Positions 19,817-27,828 of a stretch of DNA of 64,000 nucleotides are shown piece by piece. The stretch spans positions 1-64,000 of the forward strand of contig CAVPIK010000019.1 in the NCBI GenBank assembly GCA_963704975.1, given 5' to 3'. Under the pieces are notes generated by a model. The model searched no databases, was not told the DNA's origin, and saw only the letters and a program-made list of their open reading frames with translations. This stretch comes from JAGNDO01 sp963704975 (GTDB lineage Bacteria > Chloroflexota > Anaerolineae > Caldilineales > Caldilineaceae). The first letter of the stretch is position 1. Every line of letters begins with the position of its first letter. A program made the translations under genes and the position numbers.

Positions 19817-19945
19817 TTAGAAAGCGGCCCCGATGGACGCAACCGACCCAAGCACCATGCTGAGAATGATCAAAATGCTGAGGCCATAGAAGAACTTCTG
19901 GCTGCGGGTAAGGGACTTCCAACCGGTTTTTTTGTAATTGCTCAT
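19817..19945 (-). CDS. 42-residue single-span membrane peptide
   Basis: ATG 19945 has GGAGG 8 bases upstream and opens a 43-codon frame: a basic N-terminus (MSNYKKTGWKSLTRSQKF) followed by one hydrophobic helix 'FYGLSILIILSMVLGSVAS' and stop TAA. A TATAAT box lies about 50 bases upstream. The good ribosome site, its own promoter-like box and the basic-then-hydrophobic layout argue that it is real. The function is unknown; such peptides often bind larger membrane complexes. Confidence 0.6.
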   Translation of the reverse strand: MSNYKKTGWKSLTRSQKFFYGLSILIILSMVLGSVASIGAAF

Positions 19946-19995
19946 AGGTATTTTCCTCCAGGAATGAATAGGTGAGACAAGAAATCAACCGAAAG

Positions 19996-20001
19996 ATTAT
20001 A
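19996..20001 (-). promoter_or_regulatory. -10 box for the 42-residue peptide gene
   Basis: TATAAT on the minus strand, inside GTGGTATAATCTTTC. A -35 match at 17-18 bases is not convincing. Confidence 0.45.
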
Positions 20002-20164
20002 CCACATCTGGCCGCAGAGAGACCTAAAACCGGATAGACTATCGCCCATGTCAGGGCAAACCCACCCACCCCACCCCCGCCCAAATTTGCATACCAAGCC
20101 AATCCACCGCACAATTGCACCAATCAACAAATCAACCATTCAACCAATCACCCACCCAATCACC

Positions 20165-20578
20165 ATGCCCAAATCCACCACCACCGCCCTCACCCTGGCC
20201 GCGCTGATCGGCGCACTGCTGACCGGGTATATCTTCACCCAATTGCCCCCCACCCTGCCCGGCGGACAACTGGACCTGGCCGCGCTGATTCTGCTCTTCG
20301 GCGGCATCATGCTCACCGTCACCGGCATGGTCGGGCTGCTGGCCCTGGCCCTCAGCCGCCGCTGGCCCATCCTGGCCGGGCGGGGCGGATTGTCCCGGTC
20401 CCCGGCGGTGCGGGTGCGCAGCCGTACCCAGGCCGCCATCCGCCAAGGGCTGCTGGCCGGCACCGTGGCCGCGGCCATGCTCGTCCTCGCCCTCACCGGC
20501 TGGCTGGACCTGGCCATTGCCCTGGTCATCATTGTGCTGGCCGGGCTGGTGGAGAGCTTTGTGCAGAGCAGAAGGTGA
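20165..20578 (+). CDS. Membrane protein of unknown function
   Basis: The product has 137 residues with four hydrophobic segments (about residues 8-26, 36-60, 94-112, 115-130). A basic loop 'SRRWPILAGRGG...RVRSRTQA' lies between helices 2 and 3. ATG 20165 has no clear ribosome site; upstream lies a run of CAATCAAC-type words (20108-20160), as also found at the aroE and pheA starts. It ends 33 bases before mazG and is probably in the same transcript. I do not recognise the family. Confidence 0.55.
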   Translation: MPKSTTTALTLAALIGALLTGYIFTQLPPTLPGGQLDLAALILLFGGIMLTVTGMVGLLALALSRRWPILAGRGGLSRSPAVRVRSRTQAAIRQGLLAGTVAAAMLVLALTGWLDLAIALVIIVLAGLVESFVQSRR

Positions 20579-20611
20579 TGAGCCACATACAGATCTTGCA
20601 AGGACAGAAAC

Positions 20612-21970
20612 ATGACCCACACGACAACCGACATCACAATTGTAGGCCTAGGACCGGGCGAGGTTGAGGAGATCACCCTGGGCGGCTGGCGGGCGCTGCA
20701 TGGGGGCGGACGCGTGGTGCTGCGCACGGAGCGCCATCCCTGCGTGGCCGCCTTGGGCGATGTGGCCTGGGAGAGCTGCGACGATCTCTATCAGCAGCAC
20801 GAGACCTTCGCCGACGTCTACGCGGCCATCGCCCAGCGGGTGGTGGATCTGGCCTTGGCTAGCCGAGGGCGAACCCGGCGGCGTGGTCTACGCCGTCCCC
20901 GGCCACCCCTGGGTGGGGGAGCAGACCACCCGGCTGATCTTGGATCAGGCCGCCGCCGCCGGTCTTTCCACCGCGGTGATGGGCGGGGCCAGCTTCATCG
21001 AGCCCAGCTTTGCCGCCGTGGGCGTGGACCCCATGGACGGCGGCCAGATCGTCGATGCCATGCTCCTGGCCCAGCAGCACCACCCCCGGCTGGAGGACGG
21101 TCTGCCCCTGCTCGTCGCCCAACTCTACAGCCCCCTCCTGGCCGGGGATGTCAAGCTGACCCTGCTCAACGCCTACCCGCCGGAGCATCCCGTCACCGTG
21201 CTCCACGCCGCCGGCACCCCGGCCCAACGCCTGCGCGCCCTCCCCCTCCACGAACTGGACCGGGGCAGCGACTTCGATCACCTGACCACCCTCTACGTGC
21301 CCCCCCTGGCCCAATACAGCAGCTATCGGGATCTGCAAGAGATCGTCGCCCATCTGCGCGCGCCCGAAGGCTGCCCGTGGGATCGAGAGCAGACCTTGCT
21401 GAGTTTGCGGGCAGATTTCTTGGACGAGTGCAGCGAATTGATGGAGGCCTTGGACGCCGAAGACGATGCCCACACCGTCGAGGAGTTGGGGATGTCATGC
21501 TCCTCGCCACCATGCTGGTGCAGATCGGCACCGAGGAGGGACGCTTCCAGTTGGCCGATGTCATGCGGGGCATCGTCACCAAGCTGATCCGCCGCCACCC
21601 CCATGTCTTTGGGGACGTGGCCGTGGACAACATGGATCAACTGCTCTCAAACTGGGACGCCATCAAAAAGGCAGAAAAGGCGGACGCCGGAAAACCCGCC
21701 CCCGGCCCCCTGGACGGCATCCCCACCGCCCTGCCCGCCCTGGAAAAGGCCCGCAAACTACAGTCCAAAGCCCAAAAGGCCGGGCTGCTGGATCGATCCG
21801 CCCTGGCCGCCTCAGATCCCCGGTTGGCCGCGCTCTTTTTTGATGAAATGGATGAAGCAAGCCTGGGCGCGTTCTTGTGGCAAGTGGTGGCCCTCGCCCA
21901 TCAACACGACCTCAACGCCGAAAACGCCCTGCGCGCCCAAGTGGTCCGCTTCCGGCAAGAGAACGGGTAA
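20612..21970 (+). CDS. mazG: Tetrapyrrole-methylase/MazG fusion nucleoside triphosphate pyrophosphohydrolase (frameshifted)
   Basis: The N-terminal half is an SAM-dependent TP-methylase-like domain ('ITIVGLGPGEVEEITLGGW', 'VVYAVPGHPWVGEQT'); the C-terminal half is MazG ('LRAPEGCPWDREQTLLSLR', 'FLDECSELMEAL', 'DVMLLATMLVQI', 'HPHVFGD'). YabN-type fusions of this kind clear non-canonical or excess NTPs. Two breaks: near 20865, where 'TTGGCTAGCCGAG' contains four extra bases, and near 21492, where one G is missing from a run. After repair the length (about 450 residues) matches the family. ATG 20612 follows GGACAG. Confidence 0.88.
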   Translation: MTHTTTDITIVGLGPGEVEEITLGGWRALHGGGRVVLRTERHPCVAALGDVAWESCDDLYQQHETFADVYAAIAQRVVDLALASRGRTRRRGLRRPRPPLGGGADHPADLGSGRRRRSFHRGDGRGQLHRAQLCRRGRGPHGRRPDRRCHAPGPAAPPPAGGRSAPARRPTLQPPPGRGCQADPAQRLPAGASRHRAPRRRHPGPTPARPPPPRTGPGQRLRSPDHPLRAPPGPIQQLSGSARDRRPSARARRLPVGSRADLAEFAGRFLGRVQRIDGGLGRRRRCPHRRGVGDVMLLATMLVQIGTEEGRFQLADVMRGIVTKLIRRHPHVFGDVAVDNMDQLLSNWDAIKKAEKADAGKPAPGPLDGIPTALPALEKARKLQSKAQKAGLLDRSALAASDPRLAALFFDEMDEASLGAFLWQVVALAHQHDLNAENALRAQVVRFRQENG

Positions 21971-21985
21971 AAGCGAACCACAGAG

Positions 21986-22037
21986 ACGCGGAGAGCGCAG
22001 AGAAAAGCAAAGAGCTTTTCTTTGCGCTCTCTGCGTT
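21986..22037. repeat. Word-type hairpin after mazG
   Basis: GAGAGCGCAGAGAAAAGC pairs with GCTTTTCTTTGCGCTCTC (one mismatch) around a short loop. It starts 16 bases past the mazG stop and could end transcription. The word style matches 39493-39576. Confidence 0.8.
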
Positions 22038-22059
22038 AAATTTATCGTCACGACCAAGC

Positions 22060-22167
22060 CACCCCCTCCCAGCCTCCCCCAGATTGGGGAGGAGCCGGAT
22101 CGCCGTTGACGGGACTCCGATGCGCACGATTGTCCCCTCCCCAATCTGGGGAGGGCTAGGGTGGGGT
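22060..22167 (-). repeat. Family A palindromic repeat, copy 3
   Basis: This is the reverse orientation of copies 1 and 2, with the same two hairpins and CCGGATCGCCG core. It separates mazG from the convergent end of the Gfo/Idh oxidoreductase gene. Confidence 0.88.
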
Positions 22168-22174
22168 TAGCTTT

Positions 22175-23279
22175 TTACACCGTCACCCACATCTCTTCGC
22201 TGTCGCTGAGCCGGGCGGCGTCCAGCACCCGCTGCACGGCCAGCCCGTCCAGGAAGTTGGCGGCGTCGGGCAGCCAGTTTTCGCCTTGGGCCAAGGCCTC
22301 GGCCAGGGTGCGGGCCAAGATAGACGCTGCCCCGGGCATACGGGTTGAGGCTGGGCATCTCCGCCAGGTTAGCCACCGGGTCCAACACCCGGATGGGGGA
22401 CCACTCGCCGTTGGGGAAGGCCTGGCCCCGCAGTCCCCACAAGCGGTCCTGGTTGTCCAGCCGCAGGGCGCCGTCCGTGCCGTAAATCTCGATACGTCTG
22501 GCCGGCCCCGCCGGGGATCACGCCGCTGACGGTGATGGCCCCTTGGATACCGTTGCCAAAGCGCAGTTGCATGTGGGCATGGTCGTCCGCGGTGACCGGG
22601 CGCAGGCTGCCCGTGGCCGTGTCCGGGCGGTGGAAGTGGGCCGTGCGCAGTTGGGCGCTCACCCCGTCGATCCGGCCCACCATCCAGCGCAGGGTGTCCA
22701 CGGCGTGGCTGCCCAGGGCGTTGAGGATGCCGCCGCCCATCTCCACGCTGCTCCACCAATTCCACGCCAGCTCCGGGTTGAGCCGCCAATCCCGGGCCTC
22801 CCGGAACTCCACCCACAAAATCCGCCCCACATAGCCTTCCCGCAGCAGTTGACGCATCTGTTGACGCTGGGGCGTGAAGCGCAGTTCGTGGTCGATGATG
22901 GCCAGTTGATCCGGCGCGGCCTGGGCCGCGGCCACCATCTCCTCGGCCTCGGCCACGCTCAACGCCGTGGGCTTCTCGCAGATCACATGCTTGCCCGCTT
23001 GCAGACGCCGCCACGCTGATCTCCAAGTGCAGATTGGGCGGCGCTGGTGATGCTGATCACATCCACATCCGGCGCGGCCACCATCTCCTGCCAGGTGTCG
23101 AAGACCTGGGGGATGCCCAACTCCTTGGCCGCGGCGTGGGCATTCTCAGGATTGCCCGAGCAGATGGCCTGGGCCACCAATCCCCCCAGGCGAAAGGTGG
23201 GAACTTGAATGCGCTTGGGCCAGCCCGTGCCCACATAGCCGACTCGAACCGGTTGGGCGGAAGTGTCTTGAGGTGTCAT
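22175..23279 (-). CDS. Gfo/Idh/MocA-family oxidoreductase (frameshifted)
   Basis: ATG 23279 has AAGGAG upstream. The Rossmann start is 'VRVGYVGTGWPKRIQVP', followed by 'DVDVISITS'; then, one frame over, 'MICEKPTALSVAEAEEMV' carries the family EKP motif, and 'SSVEMGGGILNALGSHAVDTLRW' the substrate-side segment. Further shifts near 22500 and 22335 lead to 'LRLDNQDRLWGLRGQ' and 'NFLDGLAVQRVLDAA'. The enzyme is probably an NAD(P)-linked sugar or cyclitol dehydrogenase. It is the last gene of a minus-strand set with two glycosyltransferases, which suggests a role in making a sugar donor or modified glycan. Three to four breaks make it one of the most damaged genes here. Confidence 0.8.
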
Positions 23280-23291
23280 GGGACTCTCCTT

Positions 23292-23425
23292 TTTGATTGT
23301 GGATTTTTGATTTGCGATTTTGGATTGGGGAGGTATGCGAGAGGCGTGGGAAATTTGGAAGTTCCTGATGGGTGGAAATCTTTCAACCCGGAATCCAAAA
23401 TCAAAAATCGCAAACCCAAAATCTA
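23292..23425. repeat. AT-rich word inverted repeat
   Basis: GATTTTGGATTGGGG-type words on the left (23292-23330) are mirrored by AATCCAAAATCAAAAATCGC on the right (23391-23410). It lies between the glycosyltransferase and oxidoreductase genes. In the minus-strand frame shared by both genes it has no stop codon. Confidence 0.7.
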
Positions 23426-24731
23426 ACAGCGTGTGTACAGATTCGTCCAACGCCGGGGCCAGGCGTGCCCAGCCATAGCGTTCTTCTACAAATTGGCGGG
23501 CGCAGAAGCCCAGGCGACCGGCCAGGGCGCCGTCCCCCGTGTGGCTGCGGATCAGGGCGATCACATGCCGGGCGAAGGCTTCGGGCGTGTCGCCGATCAG
23601 CACTTCTTGCTGGGGACGCACCCCCAACCCTTCCACACCCAGGGCGGTGCTGACCACGGGCTTGCCGCTGGCCAGGGCTTCCAAAATCTTGAACCGGGTG
23701 CCGCCGCCCACCCGCAACGGGGCCACATAGACCGCCGCGCCGGTGATGTAGGGCTGGATCTCGGCCACGGCCCCGGTGATGTGGATGGCCGGGTTGGCCC
23801 GCAGACGCTCCAGCCGGGGGTGCGGGGACATGCCCACGATCTGGAAGCGGGCCGTGGGGACCTGGGCCAAAATCAGGGGCAGCACCTTGTCGGCAAACCA
23901 GAGCACCGCATCCACGTTGGGCCGATAGTCCATCTTGCCCGTGAAGACCATCTTGGGCACGTCCGGCTGGGTAAGGACTTGCGCCCCCCGGCCCCCAACT
24001 TTGGGGGAGGTCGGGGACAGTTCCCCCCAAAGTTGGGGGGCTAGGGGGGCGTGGGGGGTGTAGGCGTCCAGATCGATGCCGTTGGGCACCAAAACCGGGG
24101 CCGGGAAACGGTCCGGGGCCAGCCGGGCCAGCTCGTCCCGGTCCACGCTGCTGACCGCCACCACGCCGTCGGCGCTTTCGCATAGTTTCTTCTCGTAGCG
24201 CACCAGCTTGGCCCATTGGATCAAACTGTACCCCGCCGCGTGCCAGCGCTGGGGCCGGCGCAGATCCACCAGAGCGTTACGTTTTTGCAACAGATATTCT
24301 ACGTTGTGATCGTCAAAGATCAACTTGGGGCGATCCGCATTGATTGCTTTCCCCGCCACCGTCCGCAGCCCATATTGGCCCATCTCGATGCCCTCCACCT
24401 GCACGATCTGCGGGCGGAAGTCGGCCAGCAGATCTGCCACGGCCTGGTGCATGGCCGGGCTTTCCAAGCGCAGGGCCATGTCCGGCCGGGGGGAGGTCAG
24501 GGTGTCCCACAGGCGGCGGCCTATCTTGCGTTCGGGTTGGGGCAGGGTGATGATGCGCTCGCACAGGCTGTGCAGGGGGCTGTCCGGGGTCAGCGCTTCG
24601 CCGGGGGCCAGGAAGGTGGCCAGGGCAATCGTGTGCCGCTGGGCCATCTGTTGGATCAGGTTAAAATTGCGCAGGGTGGTGCCCTGGCGGGGCGGATAGG
24701 GCAGTTGCGGCGTCAGCCAGAGGATTCGCAT
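23423..24731 (-). CDS. GT4-family glycosyltransferase with a palindromic repeat in frame
   Basis: The product has about 430 residues and a GT-B fold. The N-terminal acceptor domain starts 'MRILWLTPQLPYPPRQGTTL', and the C-terminal donor domain has 'MVFTGKMDYRPNVDAVLWF' and the GT4 EX7E-like stretch 'GGGTRFKILEALASGKPVV'. Between them, about 25 residues (roughly 'APLAPQLWGELSPTSPKVGG') are the translation of a family B repeat (23982-24050) that keeps the frame. The stop is uncertain: the frame runs through the AT-rich repeat into the next gene, while a TAG at 23423 is reached after a one-base shift. It probably extends a surface glycan, with its neighbours. Confidence 0.85.
23982..24050 (-). 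repeat. Family B palindromic repeat inside a coding region
   Basis: This contains hairpin CCCCCAACTTTGGGGG, the core GGGGACAGTTCC and hairpin CCCCCCAAAGTTGGGGGG with C/G-rich flanks. It is read in frame within the glycosyltransferase, between its two Rossmann domains. Other copies lie at 25976-26048 and 58026-58093. Confidence 0.88.
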
Positions 24732-24740
24732 GGGGGCCGC

Positions 24741-25916
24741 CTATTCGGCGGACTCGGTGGAATTGACCGGGAAGAGCTGGCTTTGGGCGGGCGCGTGGTG
24801 GTAGGCCTGGGCATAGACCTGGCGATAGACCTCCAGGGTTTGCACCGCGGCGTCGTGCCAGCGGAAACATTTGGCCCGGGCCAGCCCCTTCTCCCGCAAT
24901 TCGGCGTGGAGGGCGGGATCCGTCAACAGCCGATGGACCGCCACGGCGATCTCTTCATATTCGTTGGGATCGACCAGCAGCCCGGCATCCCCCACCACTT
25001 CGGGCAGGCTGCTGGTGTTGCTGACCACCGTGGGCGTGCCGCAGGCCATCGCCTCCAAGGGGGGCAGGCCAAAGCCTTCGTAAAAGGCCGGGTGGACATG
25101 GACATGGGCGGCCACATACAACTGGTGAAGCTCCTCGTCGCTGATCCGCCCCGTGAAGAACACCGAGGATTCTAGCCCCAGCTCTTTGACAGTCTTGTCG
25201 ATCTCTTCGTATAGCCAGCCCTGTTTGCCAGCCAAGACCAAAGCGGTGTCGGTGATGCTGTACTTTGTGCGCAGGTGATGGAATGCTTTTAGCAGCCCAA
25301 TGATATTCTTGCGCGGCTCCACCGTGCCCACAAAGAGGATAAACCGCTCTGGCAGGTTGTACTTATGCCTAACCGTGGCCCGGGTCGGCTCCAAAGGCAG
25401 GGGCTGATACCGACCATCCGCCCCTTCGTAGATCACGCTGATCTTCTCTTCGGGCACCCCAAGCTGGGCAATCATGTCCTGTTTGGTGTGATGGCTGGGC
25501 ACGATGATATGCCGGGCATGGCGCACGGCTCGGTCGATCTGGCCATAATAGGCGGCGCTGTCTTTGGTGAGGAAGTGGGGCCAGTGCAAAAAGCCCAGAT
25601 CGTGGACCGTGATGATCGACGGGATGGACGAGCGCAGGGGCGGGATGAAATCCGTGCTGTGCAGGAGATCGATGCGGTGGGGCTTCAATTCCAGGGCCAG
25701 CAGAGGTTGCTCAATTGTGTTGTGGGTAGGGGTAAAAAGCGTGATCCGGCGGAAATTTGCCTGCCGGATCAAAGGGTCTGTGTGTTTGCGGTGCTGAAAG
25801 ACGATGTACTCGTTTTCGTGGTCAATGCGCGACAGGGCATTGGCCAACTTCCATGTGTACTTACTAATACCCGCCGGCTGATGATAGTACAGCCGGGCAT
25901 CAATGCCTATGCGCAT
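24741..25916 (-). CDS. GT4-family glycosyltransferase
   Basis: Intact, 391 residues. ATG 25916 ('MRIGIDARLYYHQPAGISKY') was chosen because this is the conserved GT4 start; the frame is open further upstream only because family B repeat copy 2 has no stop. Landmarks: 'STDFIPPLRSSIPSIITVHDL', 'GTVEPRKNIIGLLKAF' and 'HPAFYEGFGLPPLEAMACGTP' with the donor-site Glu pair. Resembles mannosyl- or rhamnosyltransferases of polysaccharide clusters. The next glycosyltransferase begins 9 bases after its stop, so the two are co-transcribed. Confidence 0.92.
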   Translation of the reverse strand: MRIGIDARLYYHQPAGISKYTWKLANALSRIDHENEYIVFQHRKHTDPLIRQANFRRITLFTPTHNTIEQPLLALELKPHRIDLLHSTDFIPPLRSSIPSIITVHDLGFLHWPHFLTKDSAAYYGQIDRAVRHARHIIVPSHHTKQDMIAQLGVPEEKISVIYEGADGRYQPLPLEPTRATVRHKYNLPERFILFVGTVEPRKNIIGLLKAFHHLRTKYSITDTALVLAGKQGWLYEEIDKTVKELGLESSVFFTGRISDEELHQLYVAAHVHVHPAFYEGFGLPPLEAMACGTPTVVSNTSSLPEVVGDAGLLVDPNEYEEIAVAVHRLLTDPALHAELREKGLARAKCFRWHDAAVQTLEVYRQVYAQAYHHAPAQSQLFPVNSTESAE

Positions 25917-25975
25917 AGGTCCCCTGGGATGACAGTTGACTTGAACTGAGTTCGCGGCGTCGTAGCTTTGCTCCC

Positions 25976-26048
25976 GCCCCCCTAGCCCCCCAACTTTGGG
26001 GGGAATTGTCCGCGACCTCCCCCAGAATTGGGGGCCGGGGGGCAGAGG
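25976..26048 (+). repeat. Family B palindromic repeat flanked by a 17-bp direct duplication
   Basis: CCCCCCTAGCCCCCCAACTT begins the unit and a GGGGGCCGGGGGGC end closes it. Directly on both sides stands GTCGTAGCTTTGCTCCC, at 25959-25975 and 26049-26065. This looks like a target-site duplication or a slipped copy. No ORF lies inside. Confidence 0.9.
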
Positions 26049-26126
26049 GTCGTAGCTTTGCTCCCATAGCTTCGCCATTGTATCAATCAGGGTTGGTTCG
26101 GTCAAAAGTCAGGGCGGGTCAAAATC

Positions 26127-26226
26127 CCCAACTCGTTCCCACGCTCCGCGTGGGAATGCCACCGGACGCTCTGCGTCCCCTGGCGCAGAGCGCCAATTGC
26201 TGTTCCCACGCGGAGCGTAGGAACAG
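26127..26226. repeat. Palindromic repeat (CGTTCCCACGCTCCGCGTGGG type)
   Basis: GTTCCCACGCTCCGCGTGGG on the left pairs with CCCACGCGGAGCGTAGGAAC on the right. An inner pair GGACGCTCTGCGTCC and CTGGCGCAGAGCGCCA adds two small hairpins. It lies in the 460-base gap between the glycosyltransferase and coiled-coil genes. Confidence 0.8.
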
Positions 26227-26248
26227 AGCAGCGGGAAAGCGGGATAGT

Positions 26249-26277
26249 TTGGGTGTGTCTTGGGGCAATGGTATAAT
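26249..26277 (+). promoter_or_regulatory. Promoter of the coiled-coil gene
   Basis: TTGGGT (26249-26254) and TATAAT (26272-26277) are spaced by 17 bases. Transcription would start about 95 bases before the ATG at 26378. Confidence 0.6.
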
Positions 26278-26377
26278 TTCACCTTGGCACGGCTTCTGCC
26301 GCGTCGACCACCGACACCTCTTCCCCAAAAGGGACCGAACGCTATCTAAGCTCCTGCACGCACAAGGGTGAAACTTT

Positions 26378-27682
26378 ATGGATATTGCACAACTGGCCCA
26401 AATGGTCAACTGGTTGGACGAAGAACACCGCCGGGATCGGGCGGAAATTGCCCGCCTGCAACAACGGCTGGAAAGCCAGACCGCGGACATCGTCGAGCAG
26501 ACCCGGCGCATTCAGGATGTGGAAGGTCGTCTGGCCAGCACCCAGGCCCAACTTACCCGCTTCACCCAGATCGAACAGGCCCTGCAAAACACCAAACAGG
26601 AAATCCTGCTCCTCGTCGAACGGGAAGAAGAGACCCGCATCAAGGCCCAGCGCGAACTGGAACGCACCCGGCTCAGCGACCGGGAGGCTCTGGGCCGGGA
26701 GATCAGCGAAGTGCGCCGGGATCTGCCCCGGATTGGCCGGGTGGAAGAGGCCATTCAAACACGCCAGGCCGAGATCGAGCGGCTCAGCGAAATGGTGATG
26801 GGGGTGCGCAACCAGATTCCTCCCCTGGGCAAAGAGATCGAAGAGCGCACCCGCCAGATCCCCTTCCTGGCTGAACAGCGCACCGGCGACACCAAGCGCA
26901 TCGCTCAACTGCAACAAGAGACCGTGGAACTCTTCAAGCGGGCCGAGGGGGCCGTGGGCCGCATCTCTGTGCTGGAAGAAGACCGGCGCAAAGTCTCCGC
27001 CGAGATCGAGAAAATGCGCCCCATCCCCGGCGTAATCCGCGAGGAACAGGCCATCTTCATGGAGAAGACCCGGCTGCAACTGGTGGATCAGGAGCAGATG
27101 ATCGGGCGCTGGCAAGAGACCATCGAAGAGCAAAAGAACATTGCCGTCAAGGTCCAAGACCGGGTGCAGGGCTTCCTGCCTCATATCGAGGCCAGCCGCC
27201 GAGCAGTTCAGGAAGTCACCGATTTCAAGAACTCCCTGCAACGGGACCAATCCCAGGTGCAGGAGCTACAACGTCTGGCCGACGAGCGCAGCCGCCGCGA
27301 GATCGAAGAGTTCCGGGAAGACTACGAGAAGCGCCGCCGGAAAGAGGAGCTGCGCCAGGAGCATCTCTGGCAAGAGCAGACCAAATACAACCAGCAGATC
27401 GTGGAGAAGTTCCCCGCCATCACCCACAATATCCAACTGCTGGACGCCCTGATCCAGCGCCTGTGGCGTCTGCAAGAGAGCTACCCCACCCGCCAACTCA
27501 CCGCCGCCCAGACCTGGATCGACGGTCTGCAACAGGCCATCAAGGAGCGGGACGCCGCCATGAAGGCAATGGAAGAAGAGTGGCTGAAGCAACGGCGCAA
27601 CACCGAACTCTACACCGCCCCCGGCAGCACCCGGCCCCGCACCGCCGGCGTCACCACGGGTGACACGCCCAAGAATCCATAA
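26378..27682 (+). CDS. Long coiled-coil protein
   Basis: Intact, 434 residues, nearly all predicted helix with heptad spacing ('RDRAEIARLQQRLESQ', 'IEQALQNTKQEILLLVEREEE', 'ISVLEEDRRKVSAEIEKMR'). Glu, Gln and Arg make up much of it. No membrane segment or enzymatic motif. The tail after 'WLKQRRNTELYT' is Thr/Pro-rich and disordered. ATG 26378 has only weak upstream pairing but a good promoter lies 100 bases before. Such proteins act as scaffolds, SMC-like spacers or filament formers; which one cannot be told here. It is separated from selB by family A repeat copy 4. Confidence 0.8.
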   Translation: MDIAQLAQMVNWLDEEHRRDRAEIARLQQRLESQTADIVEQTRRIQDVEGRLASTQAQLTRFTQIEQALQNTKQEILLLVEREEETRIKAQRELERTRLSDREALGREISEVRRDLPRIGRVEEAIQTRQAEIERLSEMVMGVRNQIPPLGKEIEERTRQIPFLAEQRTGDTKRIAQLQQETVELFKRAEGAVGRISVLEEDRRKVSAEIEKMRPIPGVIREEQAIFMEKTRLQLVDQEQMIGRWQETIEEQKNIAVKVQDRVQGFLPHIEASRRAVQEVTDFKNSLQRDQSQVQELQRLADERSRREIEEFREDYEKRRRKEELRQEHLWQEQTKYNQQIVEKFPAITHNIQLLDALIQRLWRLQESYPTRQLTAAQTWIDGLQQAIKERDAAMKAMEEEWLKQRRNTELYTAPGSTRPRTAGVTTGDTPKNP

Positions 27683-27689
27683 CGCCAAT

Positions 27690-27803
27690 CCACCCCCACC
27701 CAGCCTCCCCCAGATTGGGGGAGGAGCCGGATCGCCGAAGATGGAAGTCCGGTAAACCTGATCTGTCCCCTCCCCAATCTGGGGAGGGCTAGGGTGGGGG
27801 TGG
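27690..27803 (-). repeat. Family A palindromic repeat, copy 4
   Basis: Same orientation as copy 3, with both hairpins intact, core CCGGATCGCCG and middle part TCCGGTAAACCTGATCTG. It starts 8 bases after the coiled-coil stop and ends 26 bases before the selB start. Confidence 0.9.
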
Positions 27804-27828
27804 TAGTTACTCATAAAGGACGTCCTCC

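Noticed and set aside
23235..23260. GACTCGAACC, a tRNA T-arm-like string
   Set aside because: It lies within the oxidoreductase coding sequence and no cloverleaf can be formed around it. No tRNA or rRNA gene was found in the window.
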